64,000 nucleotides of DNA, taken from positions 15,279,759 to 15,343,758 of the forward strand of contig CAIIXF020000009.1 of assembly GCA_903813345.2 (NCBI GenBank), given 5' to 3'. The stretch's first letter is position 1. Each line of letters begins with the position of its first letter. The notes beneath the pieces are model-generated. The model did not search any database. It worked only from the letters and a program-made list of their open reading frames with translations, and was not told where the DNA came from. A program made the translations under genes and the position numbers. Positions 37,627 through 49,200 of this stretch are shown here, one piece after another. Source of the stretch: Owenia fusiformis. Taxonomy: Eukaryota > Annelida > Polychaeta > Sabellida > Oweniidae.

Positions 37627-38511
37627 TACAAGTCTAGTGCAAAATTCACCAATAATACTTGTATCTTTTTAATTAATTATCAATTGTGTATTACTCTTAA
37701 ATAAATGTATGATGATTCAGTCAAGCATATTGAGTGCAGCTGCGACTGCAATATGGAGGGAAATTTGGTAATTTTTACTTTTAATTTTGGCCGCTCGTGG
37801 CACCCCTGATGTCAACTTTAGCCTTTAACTCCACAAGAAAAAAAGGTTTTTCAATCAAATGGTTTTATATTGTTAGGAAATGATTTATCTTTAAAATGGT
37901 ATATAATACCATTTATCTTTGTAATGAGTTAGTTCTTAAAATGAAAAAATAGTACTAAATTCATCTAAGATTGTGTTAAGTCCATTATATTTCCTCATAC
38001 ATATAACTTATTACTATCCATTAGTTTCACTCCCTGGCTTTCACTTGTTTAGTCATTCAAATTGTGTACATTTTAAGTCTCTGGATCTTTAAACACTCAA
38101 CAGCAGGATGACGTTATGGGTGAAAATTAGGTCAACACCTTTTAGTAAATTGATTGGTTCAGCTGATATTAGCCTGATACTACGATATCATATCAATCTA
38201 TGCACACTTCTTGGGGACAATGCACACCTGTCATTGTGTTCAAAAATACCTATAATGTGTATCATGGATTATAACGTTTACACTACACTTCTTAAAAGAG
38301 AACTTCGTCTTTACTCTTTCAGTTTACAATAAATTTTTGATCTCACCGAGCCAATTGGGAGTTTGTCGTCGAAATATGGACAATTTTCTATTTATGGTCA
38401 TTTCCTCTGACGTAATCGCATAGTTAAAGCAGATATGAAATGGTATTATTAACCTAAAGGAATCAATATGATTTTTTTGATAAATGAATTTGGACAAGTT
38501 TTCTCATCAGA

Positions 38512-39801
38512 GGTGTGAAAATTATTTCACTCTAACGATCGTTATAGCTGCTTAATAACTGAATAAGCAATATTCGAATTGGTTGTGACGTTATTGGCCC
38601 CCACGTGGTCTCTCACTGGCCCGTTTTGGTCCATTAGATCATGACGTCATAATGCCAAAATGTTTTGTTATTTCTTTACACAACAATCCTATGGTTGCCG
38701 TTACATTGTGATTACTAAGGAACCAACTAGAATAACAGCAACTCCACGGAGTAGCAAATCCCACCGAACAAAACATATTATGCTTATTATAGCTAGTGTA
38801 AAGGTTGAAATGTTTGTGCACTTTGTGATAGAAGCATGAAATTTGGCACAAAGTTAGTTTATACCATTGTGAACTAGGCATCATCATATAAAATTTGAAC
38901 CAAATCCGTTCACTGGTATTTGAGTTATCAAAGATTATGTTTTTTATGAAAATTTGCCGCCATCTTGAAATTCAGCCGCCATCTTGACAATTATTTCTTG
39001 AACAGACCTACTGTGTCCCTAGGCATAATCATACAAAATTTCAACCAAATCTGTTCACTGGTATTTGAGTTATCAAATATTACGTTTTTTACAAAAAATT
39101 GCCGCCATTTTGAAATTAAGCGGCCATCTTAAAAATCTCTTTTTGTGTGAAACTCCTTTGTCCCTAGGCATCAGCATACAAAATTTGAACCAAATCCGCC
39201 AACTTGTATTTGAGTTATCAACGATTACATTTTTTACGAAAAATGGCAGTCATTTTGAATTGAGCGACCATATTGAAAATTCCTTCTCGAGCAGAAGTCC
39301 TACACTCATAAGGCATAAGCCTATAAAATTTGAACCAAATCTGTCAACCGGTATTGGAGTTATCGCCCGGACACACAGACAAACGAATGGACGGACGAAC
39401 AGACGGACGGACAGCTTCTCTATATCCTCCTCGAACTTCGTTCGGTGGGATAATAAACCAAAGCTAAATTTTGTATATGACGTTACTAATCACGTGGGGG
39501 ACAATTTGATTGATCAGTTAATTTTATTTCGTTATCTATAACCGTTAGCAGTTATCTAACATTTATTTTATAATGGCTATCGCAAGAACTCTACGTTTGG
39601 CTTACAATGGAGAAAACCGCATTTTTGTAGCTGCAAGTTGAGAAAAGCTATTTCAGTTGTCCTTTAATGAGGACATATTTAGCACGCATCCTTCCAGCTG
39701 TCACGGGTACCAGTCATGGGAGCAGGCTGCTACACTAAACTGTAATTTAGTCTATACTAGGCAGAGGGTAGTTTATAACTAGACTCTGCGCGCAGGGTAA
39801 C
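38512..39801 (+). repeat. Long inverted duplication, right arm
   Basis: The inverse partner of 27713-28735, with matching landmarks from CACTCTAACGATCGTTATAGC to ACTAGACTCTGCGCGCAGGG. This copy is interrupted at 38728-39453 by a hairpin-ended element that is absent from the partner. 39802-40190 has no recognised gene. Confidence 0.8.
38728..39453 (+). mobile_element. Hairpin-ended element, ATCCCACCGAAC subfamily
   Basis: The subterminal repeat ATCCCACCGAAC (38758-38769) is the inverse of the distal hairpin arm GTTCGGTGGGAT (39440-39451). The proximal arm is TATCCTCCTCGAAC (39423-39436). In between are three to four ~147-bp units (AAATTTGAACCAAATCCG, TGCCGCCATCTTGAAAT) and a GACGGACG-type tract (39389-39414). 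Comparison with the uninterrupted copy at 28.5 kb puts the left boundary about 30 bp outside the subterminal repeat and the right boundary at the hairpin foot. Confidence 0.85.
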
Positions 39802-40195
39802 TGGTTCCTTTTGGGTTATGAGGAATGTATCTCAAAATTTGCTTGTGGGATGCCCATAATAGCAGATGTAATGTTTTAATAAAGGTAAACATATTCCTTG
39901 CATCTTTCTTTATCTTGATGTGAAATAACAAGCTATAATATCATTGAATAAGACAAAAATGAACATTATTGGAGACATCTTTGCAATACTTTGAATCAGC
40001 CATTTTGTTTCTGTTAGCTTCTGATCAATAAATATCATTTGATCAATCAGTGACAAGGATACATGGGATATAGTTGGGTGTGTCAGTCATAGACTGATAA
40101 TAAAAAAAGGGTTCATCTTTACATGAAGATAGATCCATCTTTGAATTTTTGGGTTCGATTGACTGAATATGACAATATACATGCATTTAAATTCA

Positions 40196-40201
40196 TTTAT
40201 T
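40196..40201 (-). terminator. Polyadenylation signal for ELAC2
   Basis: AATAAA on the - strand, 12 bases past the ELAC2 stop codon. This would give a very short 3'UTR; no other signal is as close. Confidence 0.45.
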
Positions 40202-40212
40202 GTTTTAACTAT

Positions 40213-43200
40213 TCACTTTTTGAAATGCTCTGTGACATTCTTATTTGCATTAGCTTTAATGTCCACTGATTTATTGTCTGTTGCTATTTTTGTTACTGCA
40301 ATGTCTTTTTGAGTTTTTAAAATCTTAGCTTCTCTTTGTATTTCAAAAATGGCTGCATCTCTTTCACGCTTTACTTGACGTTTAGCTTTCTTTTCTTCCA
40401 TTTCCTCCACATGTTCCGCAAATATTCCTGTCAAAGCTGATTTAAAATGTGGCAGCACTGTCAGGTCATTTGGGGTAACCTGGAAACAAAGTGTTGAGGA
40501 TAAGACAAGGCTTCATAGCTTTTCATTAGGCTATGACATTTTAGAACTCACAAATGTCTTTTGTAGTAGTTTCAGACAGCATATTCTTGATACATTCTTA
40601 ACATGTGACTTTCATGTCCACATTTCTTAAAATCAATAGGACTTGAGAAAAAATATTTAATTTATATTGCTGTTAAGGATAAGAATTAGGTGAACATGCT
40701 CTATACAAACTAGATCAAATACAAATTATATTTTTAAAACATTTGTGAACTCTGTGAAGCGGGGTGGGTGCTTATTAGGGGTCGGTCCTTAATACGGCGA
40801 TTAAGGTATAATAATATATATCCTTGTCTTAGAGCATAATCCCCAGAACAAAATAAAATGTAATCGTTTTCAATACAATCATCTGTGCAGATGTTGATAT
40901 GTGGCCAATGTAATCTGAGATTCTGACATCTTCACACATGTACTGTAGTTTATTCACCATATTTGCCCCAATATTGTATGACTGAGAGAAAATCTACATA
41001 CCTTCATGTTGTCGAAGGCTATACCAACATGTTCTGAGAATTTCTCACTGAAGAGAGGTATTTTAGCATAGCGCTGACTGAAATGTGTGAGTATAGTGAA
41101 CTTGGCCTTCATCTTCCTGCCGATGTCAATAGCCTGGCTAGTAGTACTGGAATCAAACAATACATCAACTCTGTATTTATGGAGTGAAATTCAATAGGAT
41201 TAGAATTCATTCATTTTTTCACCTCAAGTCATTTCTCACCTACTGTAGATACACTTAATTTGGCTACCATTTTAATTTGACGGATTTGTGGATTGAAAAA
41301 TCCGCCAAATTAAAAATAGGCCAATTTTCAGATCTACTTTGGAAAATCCCTAGAGAATTTGTAATTTGCAATTATTTCACTGGTGCATGTATTTCTATTT
41401 GGATGTCAGTGCTACACCAAGATTAACTGAAAGCAGACCACATGACTCTTAAAGTGTTTATTTCCAGATCTATGATAAAACTTGAGCTCAGACCTGACTC
41501 AGCCAGATTAAAATAGCCGCAAATATTTGAAATTGAACAAATCCGCCAAATAAAGTAGCGTCAAGTGTTTTTACAGTACTTAAGATATTTAACACTAAAA
41601 TGGCTGCCATTTGGAAACCACTGGGTACTTTGAACTCAGTTTTTGAATGAACAGAACTTGCAAGTTTTTCTACCACTGTATAAAGTTATCTTCCCCGATC
41701 AAAGATTTCCCTCATTATTTTTTTCATTTCAGTCTTCTACCTGTGTCTCTTGAACTTTGCTTCTTTTACCAAATCATCTTCCATTGTGGCCTCATGTATC
41801 AGGATATCACACTCCTTACCTGCAATATATATATTTTTATATTTCCTTGGTTTATTCATTCATGAGCATCATAACAAAATCAAAACCTTAGATTTATTCT
41901 GCCTTTTGCCTAATCACGCCTGGTGATTGGAAGAAATGGACGGAGAGAAAGTTTAAAATTGAATTACCAAATGAATAGGCGCAGTTGCATCAACATAGTA
42001 TCAACCTACCTATATCTACCAGACTTTCACAAGGCATTGTATCACCAGAATAACAAAGTTTCCAGCCATCCTTGTGTGTGAATGATGATCCAAAAGCATT
42101 CCTGCAATGCACTACCTCAGTAGTTTCAAACTGCAAGGACAAAAATATTCACATCAGTAAAAACCTATGCAAATTTCAATTACTCCGGTTCAAATCAAGT
42201 GAATAGTGATTTATCCGTGCAAAACATTTTTTCAATGGCTAGCTGGAAAATTGTCATATTCTATTTCTTCTGAATTTGATAAGTTAACATTTGTACTTCT
42301 TAGTACATGAGTGATGACAGCAAACAAATATTCAACTTTGAGGAGGGATATTTTAGAATCACAAATACTGTACAGCTGTAGTTACCTTTTCCAAATTGAG
42401 AAGTTGTTGAAGCTGCATTCTAGTGTCTTGGTTATAGGCATCAGATCCTTCAACCATTTCTTGCAGGGGCAACACTCTAAAACAAATTAAAAAGCTGATA
42501 AATAAATAAAATTGATTAATGAAATACAAAGGGTACAAGTATGGATATTGAAAACATATTTAACAGTTATGTTCCTATCATTGAATATATGCCTGAGGTC
42601 TGTCATCAATATAGCCCGAGCTTGCGAGACCGAAGGCATAAAAATATCTGACTTATTTTTTATAAAATGATCTAGTTTTTGGGAAAAAAACTTCTAAAAT
42701 GGGTGTAAGAAAACAATATGGCAGAAATCAAAGAATTAAAAGACATAAAGCTCTGGATCAACATGAGTACGAAATGTATTTTAAAAATAATTTTCAATAA
42801 TTGAACTGTCCATTGACTTTGTACATGAAAAAGCTCAATTAAAATTACACCAAATTTTTGTAAAACTTATACATGTATATACTTGTATAATCTCAAGAAA
42901 TTAAAATTATATGTTGGTGTAATAAAAAAGATTTCCTCTTACTTAACATCCCATTTCAAGTGTTCAATGTTATAGTGTACAGAGTTGAACCAACGCCTTA
43001 GGTTCCATGGTCCAACAATGAGGAGTGGCGTTACATCCTTGTTTTTCTCTTTAAAAGCTTCTTTCCTAGCTTTTACTAGAGTTATAAGGCCCTGTAATGT
43101 AAGAACCCAAATAATGCAGTGGGACGTGGGCGAGTTATCAATGAATCCAATGGGCTATTCTATAAATTTAGCATCCATATATCTATGAAATTTAGTGAAT

Positions 43201-46200
43201 ATCCATAAAATAATAATAAGTATAGACAACAGTTTCCTCTAATCAAAATCTTAAAGAGAACAAGTATATGATAATGGTCATGACAGAATGTTTTTCAAAC
43301 ACTTCTCACCAAGTGATGATCAGCATGCATATGGGACACATAGAGACAACTTAATCTTCTCAGGACACTGTTTGCTTTGTTGGCATAGTGACGATAAATC
43401 TGTCCTGCTGTCCCCTCACCGGAGTCTAACAGTATAGTTTGCTCCTTACTAAAACAAACACAGTGAATAAACATAGAGTAACTCAGACAGAACTGATTAG
43501 GATATGCTATGTCTGATATTTTCTTTGTCAAAAAGCAATCTAATGGCCTCATCCTAAAACATTAAGGAGACATGCCTCCTCAAAAGAAATGGAACTTTTA
43601 AATCAACAGTTTATAATTATGGGAAATATATTTATACAAAAAGAACAATACTTTCAAATATACATGTACATAAATGTATAACAAAGTGAGCATTTGGTTT
43701 AAATTAATATAAATACTTCATACTAGAAAATATTTTACAATGCATAGAGGTAATGTTTACTGCGAGGGATTGATTATAGATTTTATACCCAGCGCCAATT
43801 TTCCCTGAGGATTTTTTTCTATATAAATTATAATAACATATATATTATGTTACCGATGGATACTAAATATATATGGGGATAACAAAACAAGATAATTTTG
43901 GTATGTGTCACTAAAATCGTATCCGATCCATATGACGTGATATCCAATCGTATCCGACAGATACTACTTAAAAAATATTTTTAAATTCTAAAATTAATTC
44001 GGAAATTTTTTAATAATTGAAAACATAAATTTCTAAAAAAAATTTTGATAACCACTTGTCTGTTTGACAATATAGTTCCAAGTTATGTGCTCAGTAAAAA
44101 TGAGTTACATTTTTTCATGCAATCATTTTGTAAACAGAAAATAAAATGAAAAATTAGAAAAGAATTAGAAAACAACAACTTTAAGGTATTTTTCCATTGT
44201 AGGTTTTTATACATGTTATTCCATTTCAACATTACATTTGGACATATTTTCTCATTTTTTATTATAGAGGCTTGAAAATCTCTGGCCTTTGACTTATTAA
44301 TGATACAATTGTTAAATTTCAAAATTTTGCTAGTATTTCTTTTTATAATACTTATTTTCTGTATGGCATTTTTTATCACGTTATACTCTAACTGTAACCC
44401 TGCATTATTTTGCATGAGGTTTCTCAAATACTCAATTGGATGTACATGATTATTCTCGTCTATTATATCAGACACTGTATTCAATCCAGCATCTTTCCAA
44501 CTTTGAAAATATATCACATTTTTCCGATAAGAAACGTTTCTGTTGTTCCAAATTATATCTTTATTTGAAATTGCCTTACTCACCTCTTTCTTAAACCAAC
44601 ATTTTACTAAAAATGTGTCAAATTCAGGGATATTTTCATCCTGAGGCCTTGGTTTTATGTCTTTGAAATAACAATCATACAGGAAAAAGTTTAGACCATG
44701 TCCCATTCTATTTAAATATAAGTTACTAAGTAACTTCCATGCTGCATCATCTGTACTATACAGCCTATTTACCCATGTCAATACAAGAGCTTCCTGACTA
44801 ACATTTATGTCTGTCATTCTAATTCCCCCATCTTGATAATCTTGCCTTAAAGTATTTCTTTGAATTTTCTCTGTTCCTTTACCAGATTTTTGCCATATAA
44901 ATTTATAAATAAGGGTGTTTATTTTTCTCAAAAATTCCTCTGGAGCTTTGAACACTAATAGTAAATGTGTAACCTGTGATGCAATAAGCGATTTAACTAA
45001 ACATACTTTTCCAAGAAAGGACAAGTTTCTTTTATCCCAATTTTTAATTATTGCTTCTATTTTATCAATACGTGGTGCCCAATTTTCTGATATAGTAGCA
45101 GCTGATTTTTGGTTTGAAAAGAATACACCCAGTATTTTTAAATGTTCATCTTTTCTGGTTATCCAATTCACATTACATGGTTTATTAGTGTTATCCTTAT
45201 ATCTCCCCAACCACATTGCTTTGTGGAATAACATGTATAAAAACCTACAATGGAAAAATATATGGGGACACATAGGCAGAATAAAAGAAACAAAAATCAG
45301 ATCATTACAATATAAAATAATACATCAGGTGTACCCTACGAATATTCAATTAGAAAAATGGAAACTAAGTAACACCAAGAAATGTAAATATTGTGTAGAA
45401 GAGGAGGATACTTATGAACATTTTTTTATTAAGTGTCACCAAATAAAAAGAATTTGGGATGATGTTAAAACAGTGTTAAAAAGAAAATATGAAAATATTA
45501 CTTTCACTGATGTAGATGTACTTTTATTTTATGAGAACAAAAAAAAATCTGTACAAGATTATGTAAATCAAGTCATACTTATCGCAAAACACTGCATAAG
45601 CAAGTTTAAATATGGAGAACATCCAAATATATCATTTCTATTTCAAACGAACTAGAAATGAGAAAATTATTGTGAAAATTTTTGTATTTTGTTGTATTTT
45701 CTTCTAATACTCCTGCTGACTTATAACTCTGTATTGTATAATGTTGAAAAGGAAATAAGAAAAAAAACTTTAAGGTATAATTATTCTAAATCCATACAAA
45801 ATTAGCGACCATAGGATAAATATTGATATCCTATGATTTTCTCAGCTGTCATTTTTATCTTGGATATCGCCGATCTCCACTCATTTGCTGCGCTCACTCA
45901 TGGATAAAAATGGTATCCCTCAAAAATCATAGGATATCCTCTATTCACCAGGGAGCAATAGTATCATGCTTTAAATTCATATACCTCATGTGCACCAGTA
46001 TTGCGCTAACATTTCTTGCTTTATTTGGCACAGCAGATCCAGTTCCTAGAAAGACTATCTCTGGGTATTCTCTATTTATTGTTGTATCTCTTGGATGTGC
46101 ACCTAGCAGGCTCAATGTCTTGTTAAACAGTGCATCAAACCCTGGTTGATCTCTCACTTCCTGTTTGTAAACCTCGTTCTCTATTACAGGACAACAATCT

Positions 46201-49200
46201 CTAAAAGTAATGCATGTTTATGAACTTAGCATGGTGATGTGGTATGTGGTGTGTAAAACCAAATAAAATACTGAGTAGTCACATTTGTAATATTAAAGAT
46301 GAGTTGCCAGCAAGGGTTTTGGGAAGTCTGGTGCCGTCTTATTAGATATAATTTTTGTTTTGTCCCATCCCTAGTTCAAGTACATTCTCCCTCACCTATC
46401 AAAGCCTGTATGGGGTCTTATATGGTATCTGTGTCCACAGTCCCCAACAGTTACATTGTCAGTTGAATTCAGCTGCAAGTACAGAAAATTACCCTAAACA
46501 AACAACATGGAAACTACTGAGCCTTGAACAATCACAGTGGGGCAATTGCTACAATGGTGACCACCATGAATTGGCTGAAAATGGATAAAACCACCATTAG
46601 ATTTAGTCGGACACTATTTATGTCTGGGATTTTTGTGTCTCTTGGGGCAAGTGTCCCATGGGGAGGGTGACATAAGTGGTTTGGCATCATCCAAGGGAAA
46701 AGACGCATCAAGGCTGCTGTTAAATTCAGCTCATATATGGTAAAACCTTCCACTTGGACAGCCCTACCAAGTCAAATCTGTACCCAAAAGTACTATACTG
46801 CACTGAGTAGCCATAACAAAAACTTGAATATTTAGGGTATCACCCAGAAAAACATTCCAACAAGGAACAAATGGCTTCTTCATATCCCTACATTATATTT
46901 ATATTTGTTTGTTTGTTTGTTTGGTGAATAATTAGGTCCACCAATAAGCTACTATAAATCATCCTTTACATTTGTGATTGCAAGTATTCCATCCCACTTA
47001 CTTTTGTTGATGAGGCTGTAGAAATATCACACTGGTGTGGCAGCAGGGGGAAGATACGTTCATCCATCATATTAAGAAGAGATTGAAGCTTATACACCCC
47101 TATACCACTAACTTCTGTACCTGAACCATCCAGTAATAGATGCTGGGTAGATTTAGGGAAGCTGGAAAATCAAATTTGCATGTACAAACTATAACGGACA
47201 ATGTTTATATAAAAACTAGATTGCCTAAAAATTAATTGGGCCTTAATTTCTACAAGGACCGAAAAATTATATAAAACTTTCACAGTTTGCAATGAAACAT
47301 GTTCATAAGATTTCACAAGATTATTCTTCACAAAAATTCCCATGTATTTTATGGTTGTCTATCGACACTCATCCTTGAACCTGATTTCACTAACCTATTC
47401 ATAAATTGTTGATACTTAGGATGCTGAACGATACGTGATGGTGACATGTGTACGACAACAGCAGCTGCAACATCCCCACCTATCTGATATTTCTTCAAAT
47501 CTTCATTCTTAAGAAAAGCATCTAAAAAGTCTTCTTTGGGACACTCAAGCACTGAAATGAAATGCAACACATTTCAACATTATTATCTACTGGAATGAAA
47601 ATATTTCAACATGAGTTTTTTACACAATATCGCACTTTCAAGAACAAAATGGCCACCGTGTTATTTACCCAGCATGCCCAAAACCTAATCAGATCTTGGT
47701 GCTAGTCTGGTCTTGCATCTATAAACACTTCAAATGGAACAGCTAAGCATCTTCAAGAAAGTTTTATGACAAGATTTATGTGCAATAAAAATTCACATAA
47801 ATGTTTACCTGAAAGTGAACTATGCCCAAAAGCTTTTCAGTCCTAGATTTTCACATGAAGAAGCATCCCTGAACATTTCAAATCAATGCAAAGCATCATA
47901 TGCCTCTGTTGTGATGTAATGTGTGTAGTAAAACTGTAGTGAAGATGCTATACAGTGTAACTTATGTGGTAGAACTTACAGCTTACCAATGAAGGGGACA
48001 GATGGGGAGTCAGGACTAAGTATGTCATCTGGGTGAATCACTCTGCCATCTGGCAGGGTTACTGTCTTCCCATCCTTCAAATCTCGGATATGAGGTCCCC
48101 TACAAGTAAACAGTAAGGGATTAGACATTGCTTGAATGAGATCAAACAACCAATAAGGCATCAGTTATAAGACATTAATAAAAAAAACACCATAGAATTC
48201 AAGCAAAACAATATCAAGTTTAGTTTAACTGTTTATCAGGGAGAGGACACCAATGATCTCTGGAGTACAACCTTGTTATACTGATTTGGTGAACCACCTT
48301 TTTAGGTCTTTTTAAGTCTTGAAAGTGAAGATTTTAGGACAGAAAATCCAAAATGGCCACCTTAAAATTTACCCAGAATGCCCAAAAACTGATCAGTTCT
48401 TGACGTTGATATGTAGAAACATCCCTGAAAATTTCAGATGAATCCCTCAAAAGGTTTGGCTGGAAACCTGTAGACAAGTCTTGAAAGTAACGATTTTAGG
48501 ACGGAAAATCCAAAATGGCCACCTTAAAATATACCCAGAATGCCCAAAAACTAATCAGTTCTTGACGTTGATATGTAGAAACATCCCTGAAAATTTCAGA
48601 TGCACTGGTGATTCACTCGATTACGCTGGTTACCAAAACGAACCGTTTTGGTAACAAAATGTCGGAACGTCGAAGGCACGATTTTTCTTTTTTCCTTATT
48701 TCACACGTTGTAGGCAGAATCCCCACGACATTTTTTCTCACAACGTGCATCAGTATCATATGTTTTAGAAAATGTACATGTTTGCGAAAAATAGCTCAGA
48801 GGACAACAGAATCGTCGATTTACTTCCTCACTTAAGTTACATAAACGGTTTTTCGAAAAACTTTTAACCCAAACCGTTTATGTAACTTGAGTGAGGAAGT
48901 AAATCGACGATTCTGTTGTCTTCTGAACTATTTGTTCGCAAATATGTACACTTTCTTAAACATATGATACTGATACACGTTTGTGTTAAAAAATGTCGTG
49001 GGAATTCTGCCTACAACGTGTAAAATAAGGAAACAAGAAAAATCGTACCTTCCGGATGTTCCGACATTTTGTTACCAAAACGAACCGTTTTGGTAACCAG
49101 CGTAATCGAGTGGATCACCAGTGAGATGAATCCCTCAAATGGTTTGGCTGGAAACCTGTAGACAAGTCTTGAAAGTGAAGATTTTAGGACGGAAATTCCA

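Noticed and set aside
41265-41640. AATTTGGCGGAT-type repeats (also near 21220 and 22110)
   Set aside because: Clearly repetitive, but I could not define ends or an element, so it is not listed as a feature.
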